From the NCBI RefSeq assembly GCF_015863205.1, contig NZ_JACBXQ010000007.1, positions 1 to 64,000 of the forward strand: DNA of 64,000 nucleotides, given 5' to 3'. This stretch comes from Facklamia lactis. GTDB taxonomy: Bacteria; Bacillota; Bacilli; Lactobacillales; Aerococcaceae. Positions 16,962 through 25,422 of the stretch are shown here, in pieces; the stretch's first letter is position 1, and the number at the start of each line of letters is the position of its first letter. The notes under the pieces were generated by a model that was given only the letters and a program-made list of their open reading frames with translations, ran no database searches and had not been told where the DNA came from. The translations under genes and the position numbers were made by a program.

Positions 16962-16990
16962 AAAAAGCCTTGCATGAAGCAAGGCTTTTT
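16962..16990. terminator. Bidirectional terminator between convergent genes
   Basis: Perfect 12-base arms AAAAAGCCTTGC (16962-16973) and GCAAGGCTTTTT (16979-16990) lie between the amidohydrolase (plus) and the symporter (minus), with T-runs in both readings. Confidence 0.93.
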
Positions 16991-17011
16991 ATATACGAGT
17001 AAAGAATAAAC

Positions 17012-18298
17012 TTAGAATTCATCACTCGCCATTTGAACCGTTGAGTTGTACTGATCAAGGTCAAGGGCTTTTTCTGTTTTAGCGATGACCAAGGTACAAG
17101 CAATGTCGCCGGCTACGTTGGTGACGGTCCGAGCCATGTCGAGTAAGCGGTCGATCCCCATGATGAGGGCGACGCCGTCTAATGGTAAACCAACAGAGGT
17201 AAAGGTAATGGAGAGGAGAACGGCCCCAATACCGGGAACACCTGCTGCTCCAATGGAAGTGAGGGTAGCGGTTAAGATGACGTTAATATAGTCGGCCATG
17301 TCGAGCTCAATGCCATACAAGTTGGCGACAAAGATAACCGCAATTCCTAGCATAATCGCTGTTCCATCCATGTTGATGGTGGAACCGAGTGGAATCGAGA
17401 AGGCTGAAACCTTACGCGAAATTCCCATATCATCGGTGGCTTGAAGGGAGACTGGTATGGTAGCAGAGGAACTCGCCGAAGAAAAGGCAAAGGTCGCTAC
17501 CGGAATGAATTTCTTAATAAAGGTCATGACATTCAAGCGAGTAAATAGGAAAATTAATGGCAGATAGACCAGACCAAATTGCAAGAACAGGCCTGAAATA
17601 ACCGCAAACATGTAGCTAATTAAAGGCATAATTGAATCGAAACCAAGTTGGGCAAAGGTTCTGGCAATTAATGCAAAGATCCCATAAGGTGCCAATAATA
17701 AAATTTTGTCCGTTAGACTGAAGACAAAGGTATTTCCTTCTTCAATGATTCGGGTAAGGAGGGAAAGCTTATCAGGCAACTGCCCCACAATGATTCCGGT
17801 CGCCATAGCAAAGACAATGATCTGCAACATTTCACCTTCGGCCATCGCGGCAATCGGGTTAGAAGGGATAATATTCAGGATAGTCTCGACAAAGTTAGGG
17901 GCTTCCGTTCCTTCAAAACCAGAAGCATCAATCGATAAGAGATCAACGCCTGAACCTGGATTAATCAGACGTCCCCAGAAGAGGGCGATGACAATCGCAA
18001 CGGCTGTGGTTAAGAAGTAGAAAGCTAAAGTCTTGACTCCGACCTTTCCAACAGCCCCCGTATCTCCCATCGAGATAGCCCCCGAGGCAATCGAGAAGAA
18101 GACGAGGGGAACAACAATCATTTGAATCAGACGCAAGAAGCCATTTCCTACGATATAGAGGAGACCATCCACGAGGAATTTATCGCGGAAATTGCCTTGT
18201 GGTAGTAAGAAATGAATGGCTAGACCAAAGAGGGCTCCCAGGAAGAGACCTAGGAGAATCTGCTTGGTGAGGGATAATTTTTTGAATTTGCTGGTCAT
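17012..18298 (-). CDS. Dicarboxylate/amino acid:cation symporter (DAACS family)
   Basis: A 428-residue GltP/GltT-like secondary transporter that imports glutamate, aspartate, other dicarboxylates or cystine with Na+ or H+. The diagnostic elements are all present: the serine-rich FSSASSSATIPVS in the first re-entrant loop, GSTINMDGTA in helix 7, IGAAGVPG in the second loop and DRLLDMARTVTNVAGD in helix 8. Eight hydrophobic spans fit the family. Its ATG overlaps the stop of the upstream reductase by one base (TAATG), so the two are co-transcribed and coupled. Substrate specificity is not readable. Confidence 0.9.
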   Translation of the reverse strand: MTSKFKKLSLTKQILLGLFLGALFGLAIHFLLPQGNFRDKFLVDGLLYIVGNGFLRLIQMIVVPLVFFSIASGAISMGDTGAVGKVGVKTLAFYFLTTAVAIVIALFWGRLINPGSGVDLLSIDASGFEGTEAPNFVETILNIIPSNPIAAMAEGEMLQIIVFAMATGIIVGQLPDKLSLLTRIIEEGNTFVFSLTDKILLLAPYGIFALIARTFAQLGFDSIMPLISYMFAVISGLFLQFGLVYLPLIFLFTRLNVMTFIKKFIPVATFAFSSASSSATIPVSLQATDDMGISRKVSAFSIPLGSTINMDGTAIMLGIAVIFVANLYGIELDMADYINVILTATLTSIGAAGVPGIGAVLLSITFTSVGLPLDGVALIMGIDRLLDMARTVTNVAGDIACTLVIAKTEKALDLDQYNSTVQMASDEF

Positions 18299-19158
18299 TA
18301 TTTTTTCACTCTCCTTTCAGAAATGAAGCGTTCTAGAGCATCTTCCCAATTTTTCATTGGGGGTTGATGGGTCATGCGTAACATCATATTGTCTAGGACC
18401 GAATAACGGGGTCTCAGTTCTTCGAAGCGACTTGGTTGGTCGCTTTCGATGATTTCGGCCTCTAAGCCGACGGTATCTAAGATCTTTTGAATAAAAGTTC
18501 GGATGGAAGTTTCGCCTTCACATGACACATGGAAGGTACCGTAACCATTGGTATTGAAGAGGTGAATAATTTCTTCAGCTAATTCGAGGGAAGAGGTCGG
18601 AGTTCCAATGATATCTTTATGGATGGTAACTTGACCTTGCTTGGCCTGTTCAATAATCTCATATAAATAACGCTTGCCATAGAGCCAAGAGCTGCGAATA
18701 ATCGTGTATTTATTGCAGAAGGATTTGACATAGTCTTCACCGATCAGCTTGGTCTTCCCGTAAACCGTTTGAGGGTTGGGGGTATCAAATTCTGTATAGG
18801 CTTGAGTAGACGCCCCATCAAAGACAAAATCACTCGATAGATAGATTAAGTGAGCGTCTAAACTATGGGCCATAATGGCTAAGTTACGAGCCCCCAGACT
18901 GTGAAGGGCATACGCTTCTTCCGGATGTTCCTCGTACCATAGTTTATGCGAAGTGGCGGCACAGTTAATAATGATATTTGGTTTCATTTGTTCAGCAAAT
19001 TGTTCGACCTGGCTGAGCACTGAAATATCTACATCCTTTTCGTCTGTTCCAATAATGGTATGGTGGGAGTCACGTTTGAGAATCCCCTCAATTGCAGAAC
19101 CTAGGCGGCCAGAACGTCCGACGAGCCAGATGATATCGTTTGTTTTCATCATATACAT
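18298..19158 (-). CDS. RmlD-like NAD(P)-dependent sugar nucleotide reductase/epimerase
   Basis: A 286-residue extended short-chain dehydrogenase of the dTDP-4-dehydrorhamnose reductase (RmlD) group. The N-terminal dinucleotide-binding glycine motif reads WLVGRSGRLGSAI, with INCAATSHKLW, YLSSDFVFDGAS and the catalytic YGKTKLIGE (YxxxK) following. No other rhamnose genes are nearby, and it is coupled to a dicarboxylate symporter, so dTDP-rhamnose synthesis is not supported by context. ATG at 19158 has AAAGGA 4 bases upstream; internal ATGs at 19152 and 19149 are alternatives. Confidence 0.78.
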   Translation of the reverse strand: MYMMKTNDIIWLVGRSGRLGSAIEGILKRDSHHTIIGTDEKDVDISVLSQVEQFAEQMKPNIIINCAATSHKLWYEEHPEEAYALHSLGARNLAIMAHSLDAHLIYLSSDFVFDGASTQAYTEFDTPNPQTVYGKTKLIGEDYVKSFCNKYTIIRSSWLYGKRYLYEIIEQAKQGQVTIHKDIIGTPTSSLELAEEIIHLFNTNGYGTFHVSCEGETSIRTFIQKILDTVGLEAEIIESDQPSRFEELRPRYSVLDNMMLRMTHQPPMKNWEDALERFISERRVKK

Positions 19159-19418
19159 CTATTCCTTTCCAAAAAAATAGAATCAAATTAAATTTTAATT
19201 TTAAGGAGTTTTCACTCATTATGTATTAATTTTAACAGATAATTTTAAAGAGACAAATGAGAGTGACCGATTTGTTGAAAAATAATCAAAGAGGGTCTCG
19301 AATGGTAGGGCAGATTAAATCGAAAAGGTTTACAAGATAGAAAGTGATGAGAAAGAATTTTGAAAATAAGAAATTGCTCAGAAAGCCTTTTCTAATAACG
19401 TTTTCTATGAAAAACATT

Positions 19419-19447
19419 TTGAATTTTTGCTCGAATTGATATATATT
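19419..19447 (+). promoter_or_regulatory. Promoter of the 44-residue protein gene
   Basis: TTGAAT (19419-19424) and TATATT (19442-19447) are separated by 17 bases, 40 bases before the small gene. Confidence 0.65.
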
Positions 19448-19486
19448 AAGTCTGTCCAAAAAATTAGAAAAGAGGAGTGATGTGCT

Positions 19487-19621
19487 ATGTCAATGTTACC
19501 ACAATTAGGATGGTACGATCGTGCCAATCTTTCACGTCATAAAGGCTTATCTTCACGTGAGAAAGTCCGTCGCTTAAACAATCTCTTTGTTAAACCTTAT
19601 AATTATAAAAATAATAAATAG
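19487..19621 (+). CDS. Small basic 44-residue protein of unknown function
   Basis: This short gene has its own good promoter, a ribosome binding site (AGAGGAG at 19471-19477) and a terminator, so it is probably real. The product begins MSMLPQLGWYDRANLSRHKG and ends in a basic, Asn/Lys-rich tail (KPYNYKNNK). It carries ten or so Lys and Arg residues and no membrane segment, which suggests binding to nucleic acid, the ribosome or another anionic partner. I do not recognise the family. Confidence 0.65.
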   Translation: MSMLPQLGWYDRANLSRHKGLSSREKVRRLNNLFVKPYNYKNNK

Positions 19622-19633
19622 TTGGAAGTAGGA

Positions 19634-19659
19634 AGAAGGGCGCTAGCTCTTCTTTTTTT
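19634..19659 (+). terminator. Terminator after the small protein gene
   Basis: AGAAGGGC and GCTCTTCT arms close a short hairpin followed by a run of seven T. Confidence 0.75.
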
Positions 19660-19693
19660 GTAAACGGGCATTCTAAGAAAACGCTTAACATGG

Positions 19694-19699
19694 TATAAT
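19694..19699 (+). promoter_or_regulatory. TATAAT box of the double-GNAT gene
   Basis: TATAAT preceded by TGG places the transcription start near 19706. This rules out the in-frame GTG at 19706 as start and favours ATG at 19742. Confidence 0.6.
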
Positions 19700-19741
19700 G
19701 GGCAAGTGAATTTACACAAATCATTGAAAGTAGGATTCGGT

Positions 19742-20602
19742 ATGGAAATTATTAGTGTCCCCATGTTAAAGGCAAGTCAATTAGAAGCGGCCCGAGCTTT
19801 AATTAAGAGGTGTCAGCAATATGATAGTAGTTTTCGGATGCCTTATTTATCCAATTTGTTTAATTTTGATAAAGAGATGCCGGCTTTCTTTCTAGCGTAT
19901 GAAGGTCAACGATTAGTCGGTCTGTTATCGGTCTATGCCGACTCACCGGAAGTGGAATTAAGTGTCTATGTCCATCCTGATTATCGTCGTCAGGGTATCG
20001 CCTCCGCTTTAATTACGGAATACCGGCAAGTATGCGGTGCTTATCCGATTGACCAGTCTTGCTTCGTGAGTGAGAAAGCATTTCTTGACCAACACCCTGA
20101 ATTTTTGCGTCAAACAGGGCTACAAATGGATGAATCGACCGAATTCTTAATGGATAGGGAACGGGAGCGTTTTGTTTTTGACAAGAATGAGGCTTTGAAT
20201 TTCCGTTTGGCTCAAGCTGAAGATGTCGAGGGCATTACTCGTTTACAGATGGAAGCTTTTGAGAGCCCTTATTCCGAAGCCTTCCTTTATTGTGATGAAG
20301 CTTTAAAGGATCCTAAGAATCACCTGTATGTAATCGAGCGAGCCGGTCGAGTCATTGCCTCTTGTACCATCGAGCTCTCTGATGCGGAAAATTATCTTTA
20401 TGGTTTGGCGGTTCTGAAAGAGTATCAGCATCAAGGGATTGGCTCTTACCTGGTCAAAAAGGTAATCAATGACTTGGACGACTTGAACGATCGCGATTGT
20501 CGTTTAGCCGTGGATGATGACAACCACGTGGCTAGAACTCTTTATCAGAAATTAGGCTTTAACATTCTGACCCAGGTGGTTTATTTAGACGAAATTTCAT
20601 AG
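19742..20602 (+). CDS. Protein with two GNAT acetyltransferase domains
   Basis: A 286-residue protein with two consecutive GNAT domains, which transfer acetyl groups from acetyl-CoA to amines. The first (about 1-130) carries VELSVYVHPDYRRQGIASAL with the R/QxxGxA acetyl-CoA loop. The second (about 145-285) carries NYLYGLAVLKEYQHQGIG, SYLVKKVI and ARTLYQKLGFNILTQVVYL. The substrate is unknown. ATG at 19742 is chosen because the -10 box lies too close to the upstream GTG. The last 18 codons have a decayed duplicate at 25296-25349, on the far side of the antiporter operon. Confidence 0.82.
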   Translation: MEIISVPMLKASQLEAARALIKRCQQYDSSFRMPYLSNLFNFDKEMPAFFLAYEGQRLVGLLSVYADSPEVELSVYVHPDYRRQGIASALITEYRQVCGAYPIDQSCFVSEKAFLDQHPEFLRQTGLQMDESTEFLMDRERERFVFDKNEALNFRLAQAEDVEGITRLQMEAFESPYSEAFLYCDEALKDPKNHLYVIERAGRVIASCTIELSDAENYLYGLAVLKEYQHQGIGSYLVKKVINDLDDLNDRDCRLAVDDDNHVARTLYQKLGFNILTQVVYLDEIS

Positions 20603-20652
20603 CGAATCATTCAGTGCGCCCCATTTTGAAGGGCTCCCTAAGATTGATATGT

Positions 20653-20687
20653 CCCCCTTTCACTGGACAACAGTGAAGGGGGTTTTT
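20653..20687 (+). terminator. Terminator of the double-GNAT gene
   Basis: CCCCCTTTCACTG pairs with CAGTGAAGGGGG with one bulge, and a T5 run follows. Confidence 0.9.
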
Positions 20688-21115
20688 GTATACTGATGAC
20701 TTCTGTAAGGATCAAACACACGGATAGATTAGTCCAAAGTATTAAGTGAGGTTGTTATTTGAAAACCTTCATCACCTCGCCCACAATAAGGACAGAATAG
20801 AGCGAAGGGCTACTACTAGAGTGGTTAGAAGTATTCGGATGAGGTATTGAAACACTGGGCCTTTTTTCCTTGCCAATGATCGAAATGGATTGATATTTTG
20901 GTTTAAAAACATTTTATTATTTGTTACAATTTATCAGGAAAAGTATATAGATAAAATGATGGGTCAATAATTTTCGTTAAGTCAGTAAAATAGCAAATAA
21001 GAACAACTTTTTGATAGAAATTTTAATTTTATTATTCTAATAAGTCCTCCTTTGATAAGAGGGCTAGCGGAGATAGAGAAATTGTGATTTTTGATAGGAG
21101 AGAAGGTGTTGAGTC
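20688..21115. other. Noncoding stretch before the antiporter operon
   Basis: No gene or clear structured element is visible in these 428 bases. The AT-rich last 150 bases probably hold the operon promoter, but no good -35/-10 pair could be fixed. AGGAGAG at about 21096-21102 is the likely ribosome binding site of the first gene. Confidence 0.5.
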
Positions 21116-21595
21116 ATGAAACAGTATAATTTTGTGCTGGTTTTATTAGTAATGATGGCATTCTTTTGGATATTATTAAATGAAGCGCTTAGTTTTCATG
21201 CTTTAGGAATAGGGTTTATGATCGGAGTCCCCACCTTATTTTTAGTTCAGATTTATGTTCTAGAAACAGAAGGTAAAGATTTTGATTTTCGCACTTTACT
21301 CAATTGTGCCATTATTATTATCAAGACCATCTTATCCATTATTCCCTCATCCTTAACCGTCATCAAAGCAATTCTATCTGATAAGATGATCATCAGTCGA
21401 GTAGCAGTGGAACTCCCTTCAAATGATCATTTTATTAATGCTTTATTATGTAATTTAATTACTTTAACACCTGGAACGATCACCTTAGAGATCAATCAAG
21501 ACAGGGCAGAAATCATTGTTTTGAATCCAAGAAATGTACCTGAAAAAGATTTAAGCTTGGAAATTCAACAAATGTGGAAGGGGATTAAACGCTAA
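21116..21595 (+). CDS. mnhE: Mrp/Mnh-type antiporter subunit E
   Basis: A 159-residue membrane subunit of the multisubunit cation/proton antiporter (Mrp/Mnh). The N-terminal half has two or three hydrophobic spans, and the C-terminal half carries the family mark NLITLTPGTITLEI (about 115-128) followed by a soluble tail. It is the first gene of a seven-gene operon in the order E, F, G, DUF4040, B, C, D; the usual order is A-G. MnhE is needed for complex assembly or function in known systems. Confidence 0.88.
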   Translation: MKQYNFVLVLLVMMAFFWILLNEALSFHALGIGFMIGVPTLFLVQIYVLETEGKDFDFRTLLNCAIIIIKTILSIIPSSLTVIKAILSDKMIISRVAVELPSNDHFINALLCNLITLTPGTITLEINQDRAEIIVLNPRNVPEKDLSLEIQQMWKGIKR

Positions 21596-21852
21596 TGATC
21601 ATACAATGGGTTGGGCTTCTTATTCTATTTGTCATTAGTTACTTGATTTATTATATTGTGATTCATAATAATATGTGGGATCAAATCTTGGCTTCGAACA
21701 ATATCATGAACTTGATTGTGATATTAATTCTTATTTATGCCATTAAAGAAGAAAATAGTAGTTATTTTGATGTGTCGATTATTTTTTCTTTTTTAAGTTT
21801 TATTGGTAGTTTCTTTATTCTGATTTACTTATACCGGAAGGGGGACCTATGA
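21595..21852 (+). CDS. mnhF: Mrp/Mnh-type antiporter subunit F
   Basis: An 85-residue protein with three hydrophobic helices, matching the small MnhF/MrpF subunit. Its ATG overlaps the last base of mnhE's stop (TAATG) and its end overlaps mnhG by 4 bases, so the three are translated together. Helix 2 carries NLIVILILIYAIK, and a short charged end follows helix 3. Confidence 0.82.
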   Translation: MIIQWVGLLILFVISYLIYYIVIHNNMWDQILASNNIMNLIVILILIYAIKEENSSYFDVSIIFSFLSFIGSFFILIYLYRKGDL

Positions 21853-22154
21853 TTTCTTCAATTTTTTTACTCTTAGGGATTCTTTTTGTTTTATTGGGAA
21901 CACTAGGGCTCCATCGTTCGAAAACATTTCATGCTCGTGTGATGTCATCGACTTTAATTGATACAACGGGGGCAATCTTATTAATTATTGGCCTTATGCT
22001 ACACATCGGTTTTAATCCAACTTCTCTAAAGTTGGGGATTATCCTTATTGTGATCACATTAATTAATCCAATGCTGACGCATTTTTTGTTACTTTCTTCT
22101 TGGAAAACAGGTCAAAAAGAAGATACCGGAGGAAAATCGAATGGAAAGGTTTAG
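21849..22154 (+). CDS. mnhG: Mrp/Mnh-type antiporter subunit G
   Basis: A 101-residue three-helix membrane protein. LLGILFVLLGTLGLHR followed by KTFHARVMSSTLIDTTGAIL is characteristic of MnhG/MrpG, as is the helix ending in INPMLTHFLL. ATG overlaps the end of mnhF (ATGA), and the gene's end overlaps the DUF4040 gene by 14 bases. Confidence 0.87.
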   Translation: MISSIFLLLGILFVLLGTLGLHRSKTFHARVMSSTLIDTTGAILLIIGLMLHIGFNPTSLKLGIILIVITLINPMLTHFLLLSSWKTGQKEDTGGKSNGKV

Positions 22155-22668
22155 TCTATATTTTTTATTGTGTCTATTATTTACCTTGGCTGTTTTGTGC
22201 ATTTACGGGAATAGTATTCGTCGGTCCATTATTTTGAATGGTGGGATTTCGGTTCTGAGTGGTCTGTTATTTTTAATTCTTGCGGCCCCAGATGTGGCAT
22301 TAGCTGAGGCCGTTATAGGTTCTACCTTGTCAACGATTATTTATTTAGTCGCCTTGAAACACCATCAGATTGTCTATGTTATCTATAATGTAGAAACGAT
22401 TAAAGAAGAAGAACTGCAGATGCTTTTTAACGATATTTATAGTCCAGATCATATTGATGTTCATTTCATTAATAATCATTTAAGCCTTAAAGAAAATTTG
22501 AGTCGCTACCGTTTTGCAGATTATTATATTGTGGAAGAAGACAAGCTCTATATTTATGCTCTGGAACAAGACGGCCATCGTCAACAAATTTATCAGGCAT
22601 TACATTCTGAGTTCAGGGATGTTGAGTTTTGTGTTCGGAAAGATAAGGGGGAGGAACGCCATGATTAA
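22141..22668 (+). CDS. DUF4040 (MnhA C-terminal/MbhD-like) subunit with an extra soluble domain
   Basis: The first 85 residues form three hydrophobic helices ending in AAPDVALAEAVIGSTLSTII, the DUF4040 signature found at the C-terminus of MnhA and in stand-alone MbhD subunits of archaeal hydrogenases. Residues 86-175 are a hydrophilic domain (for example KEEELQMLFNDIYSPDHIDV) that I do not recognise and that is not usual for this subunit. The NuoL-like N-terminal part of MnhA is absent. It overlaps mnhG by 14 bases and mnhB by 8. Confidence 0.78.
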   Translation: MERFSLYFLLCLLFTLAVLCIYGNSIRRSIILNGGISVLSGLLFLILAAPDVALAEAVIGSTLSTIIYLVALKHHQIVYVIYNVETIKEEELQMLFNDIYSPDHIDVHFINNHLSLKENLSRYRFADYYIVEEDKLYIYALEQDGHRQQIYQALHSEFRDVEFCVRKDKGEERHD

Positions 22669-23326
22669 ACCTATTTACTATCGTTTACTTTTAATCGGTT
22701 TGAGTGGATTTCTCGTTCTGTATTTGTTGATCCAACAAGGTCATTCTGAAGACTTGGTCTTTCAGGGGTATATTCAAGAGGGAATCAACAAGATTGAAGT
22801 TAATAATTTGGTGAGTGCTATTTACCTTGATTATCGTTTGTTTGACACCTTATTTGAAGCTCTTCTTTTACTCGTTTCGATCCAGGGAGTCTTTCTTTTA
22901 ACAAATGTTGCCCATCATGAAGATCAACAGGCATTGTATCAATTTGAATTTCATCAAGAACCTGTCTTTACACTCATTCGACAAATTTTAAGTATGATCT
23001 ATCCCTTCTTTGTGATCTTAGGTATCTATATCATTGTGAATGGCGCTGATTCGCCTGGGGGTGGCTTTCAAGGGGGAGCGATTCTAGCCGCCTTATTTAT
23101 GAGTCGATACATTGTTTCTGAGCAGTACTTATTTAATCCATATATCCCATATCGAATAGAAAAATGGCTATTTTTGGTTTTAATTCTCTTAATTGGATTT
23201 GTGATTGGGGGCTTTGTGCCTGCTTCCTATAGTCGAGGGTCTATTCTCCTGATCAATAGTTTTATTGGTTTTGAAGTGGCGGCTGCTTTTACGGCATTGT
23301 TTTTAAGATTTGTTGGGAGGGACTAG
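22661..23326 (+). CDS. mnhB: Mrp/Mnh-type antiporter subunit B
   Basis: A 221-residue membrane protein containing the MnhB domain. ILGIYIIVNGADSPGGGFQG followed by AILAALFMSRYIV is near-invariant in MnhB/MrpB. An N-terminal helix and a long periplasmic-type segment precede it (residues 1-100), as in proteins that fuse the DUF4040-associated MbhE region to MnhB. ATG at 22661 follows GGGGGAGG by about 5 bases and overlaps the previous gene; upstream in-frame codons are shadows of that gene. Confidence 0.85.
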   Translation: MIKPIYYRLLLIGLSGFLVLYLLIQQGHSEDLVFQGYIQEGINKIEVNNLVSAIYLDYRLFDTLFEALLLLVSIQGVFLLTNVAHHEDQQALYQFEFHQEPVFTLIRQILSMIYPFFVILGIYIIVNGADSPGGGFQGGAILAALFMSRYIVSEQYLFNPYIPYRIEKWLFLVLILLIGFVIGGFVPASYSRGSILLINSFIGFEVAAAFTALFLRFVGRD

Positions 23327-23328
23327 AA

Positions 23329-23685
23329 GTGGTTAATAGTATTGAAATATTTGGTATTATCTTTTTCTTTTTGGGTTTATCAGGGCTTTTGACACAGAAT
23401 AATATTGTGAAGTCCGTTCTTTCTCTTTCAATTCTAGAATTAGGGGTGGTGATTTTTATCCTTTCAATTAATTACCGGCCCGAACAGAAAGCTCCTATGT
23501 TATCGAATGATCCTAATTTATTAGCAGATCCTTTACCACAAGCCATGATGATTACGACGATTGTGATTGGAGTGGCAGTGCTGTCGGTGACGATAGCCTT
23601 GGTGAACATAGTTCATCGCAAATATAACACTTCTTTATGGCATGTTTTGCAGGAAGAAAAAGATGAGGTGACGGAATGCACTTAA
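23329..23685 (+). CDS. mnhC: Mrp/Mnh-type antiporter subunit C (NuoK-like)
   Basis: A 118-residue three-helix protein homologous to NuoK. LTQNNIVKSVLSLSILELGV and DPLPQAMMITTIVIGVAV match MnhC, including the DPLPQALVLTAIVI-like motif. The start is GTG at 23329, 8 bases after GGGAGG. It overlaps mnhD by 10 bases, consistent with one complex translated in fixed stoichiometry. Confidence 0.88.
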   Translation: MVNSIEIFGIIFFFLGLSGLLTQNNIVKSVLSLSILELGVVIFILSINYRPEQKAPMLSNDPNLLADPLPQAMMITTIVIGVAVLSVTIALVNIVHRKYNTSLWHVLQEEKDEVTECT

Positions 23686-25274
23686 TCATCATGGTTCTGC
23701 TACCCATTGTCGCTGGGCTGATTATTTCGCTCTTTTCAAATCGTTCGCTCCAAAGAGTCGGTGATGGTGGCCGGTTCATACTGGTGCTTCTATCTTCTTA
23801 TAATTTGTATAAAGTATTAAATCATGGAACCATTTCGATCCGAATGAAAGATGTAGCCTTATTAGGGATTGGTTTGTTAAGTGATCGGGTCTCTTCTGTC
23901 CTTTTATTGATGACCAGTTTGATCTTTTTTGTCATCGGATTGTATATCATACGAGAAATAGAACTCGATAATACATTTCATTTTTTGTTTTTAACCATGC
24001 AGGCGATCCTGTATACGGCCTTTCTATCGATTGATATTTTTAATTTATTTGTTTTATTAGAATTGGCAACGTTAATCTGTGGTATTTTAATTATGTATCT
24101 CCGCGAGAAACGTTCCGCTTATGATGGCTTGACTTATATCCTTCTAAATACTGTGGCGATTATGTTCTATTTAATCGGAGTAGGCCTTCTCTATAAGATA
24201 TTTGGCAATCTGGATTTAAGTTTTATCCAGGAGCAGGTGGCTGAAGTTGACAGCGAAGAATTAATATTGGCTGTGGCTTTTATATTAACGGGTTTATTGT
24301 TTAAGTCGGCGTGTTTTCCTTTATCCTTCTGGTTGCCAAGGGCTCATGGAACGCCTGGGGCTCATTCAGCAGTCTCAGCGATGCTGTCAGGTGTATTCAT
24401 TAAGATCTCGCTCTACTTATTGATTCGGTATATTGGATTGTTTGAAGGGGTGCTTCCATTAAGGCCCTTTATTCTATGGATAGCGACGATTACTTCAATC
24501 TTAGGAATTGTCTTGGCTATTCTAACCAAAGATGTAAAGCTGATTTTAGCTAATCATACGATTTCACAAATTGGTTTGATTTTAATTGGAATTGTGTCTT
24601 CTGGACCACAAGGGTATTATGGTGGGCTTTTACATATCGTCAACCATGCTTTCTTTAAGAGTTTACTATTCTTGACGATTGGCTTAATCGTTGAGAAATA
24701 TAAAAGTAGAAGAATTTCAGATATTTCAGGGGTTTTCCGCTACTATCCATTGTTAGGAGTGTGCTTATTAGTTGGCATTTTAGGGATTACAGGAGCCCCC
24801 TTGTTCAACGGTTTTACTTCCAAGTATTTAATTGCTTACGATTACAAAAATACGTTCTTCCAGTGGGTGATCGAATTAATAAACCTTGGGACGATTCTTT
24901 CGTTTGTAAAACTAGGATCGATTCTTTTTGAGACTGGGAAGTCTGTTCGAGTGCAAAGAATTCCAATGAATCAGCAGATTGCGTTAGTCATTTCAGCTGT
25001 ATTGGTTTTTGGGTCAGGGCTTTTTGCGAAAGATATCGTCCATTGGATGACTGGCGAAACTTTGATCCTGTCGTTTGAAGACTTTTTAGTGAAGGCTCTG
25101 ACTTGGCTCGGTTACTTGGTGTTAGCGACTCTTATTTATCTCAAGGTCTTACCGAAGCTCACCCTTTATCAGAAAGGTGTGAGGGTTGATGTTTCTTTTC
25201 ATACGATGGTTGGAATGATTATTGTCACATTTACCGTGATTGTTTGTTATTTTCTTTTGATGACCTCGCTTTAA
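23676..25274 (+). CDS. mnhD: Mrp/Mnh-type antiporter subunit D (NuoN/NuoM-like)
   Basis: A 532-residue proton-translocating subunit homologous to NuoL/M/N, with about fourteen hydrophobic spans. Key segments are LTGLLFKSACFPLSFWLPRA followed by HGTPGAHSAVSAMLSG (with the functional Lys of helix 7), HTISQIGLILIG, HIVNHAFFKSLLFL and ITGAPLFNGFTSKYL. It is the only NuoL-type subunit in the operon, because mnhA's large domain is missing. It is the last gene; no clear terminator follows within 20 bases. Confidence 0.88.
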   Translation: MHLIIMVLLPIVAGLIISLFSNRSLQRVGDGGRFILVLLSSYNLYKVLNHGTISIRMKDVALLGIGLLSDRVSSVLLLMTSLIFFVIGLYIIREIELDNTFHFLFLTMQAILYTAFLSIDIFNLFVLLELATLICGILIMYLREKRSAYDGLTYILLNTVAIMFYLIGVGLLYKIFGNLDLSFIQEQVAEVDSEELILAVAFILTGLLFKSACFPLSFWLPRAHGTPGAHSAVSAMLSGVFIKISLYLLIRYIGLFEGVLPLRPFILWIATITSILGIVLAILTKDVKLILANHTISQIGLILIGIVSSGPQGYYGGLLHIVNHAFFKSLLFLTIGLIVEKYKSRRISDISGVFRYYPLLGVCLLVGILGITGAPLFNGFTSKYLIAYDYKNTFFQWVIELINLGTILSFVKLGSILFETGKSVRVQRIPMNQQIALVISAVLVFGSGLFAKDIVHWMTGETLILSFEDFLVKALTWLGYLVLATLIYLKVLPKLTLYQKGVRVDVSFHTMVGMIIVTFTVIVCYFLLMTSL

Positions 25275-25295
25275 ATTCTGCCCCTAATTATTAAT

Positions 25296-25349
25296 CAGAA
25301 ACTTGGCTTCCAACCCTTGACCCAGGTAGTTTATTTGGCTCGCCTTTAG
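25296..25349 (+). pseudogene. Relic of a GNAT gene 3' end
   Basis: Eighteen codons ending in TAG read QKLGFQPLTQVVYLARL, closely matching the end of the double-GNAT protein at 19742-20602 (QKLGFNILTQVVYLDEIS). Nothing upstream in the frame belongs to the same family, so this is a leftover 3' end. The antiporter operon lies exactly between the intact end and the relic. Confidence 0.75.
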
Positions 25350-25364
25350 TAAAGGTTCTGTTTG

Positions 25365-25394
25365 TTGGAAGCGACTTGCATTTTTTGTTATACT
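25365..25394 (+). promoter_or_regulatory. Probable promoter of the ABC-F leader
   Basis: TTGGAA (25365-25370) and TATACT (25389-25394) are separated by 18 bases, about 30 bases before the leader peptide start. Confidence 0.5.
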
Positions 25395-25422
25395 GGTATT
25401 AATTGATAGAAACGAGAGGTTT

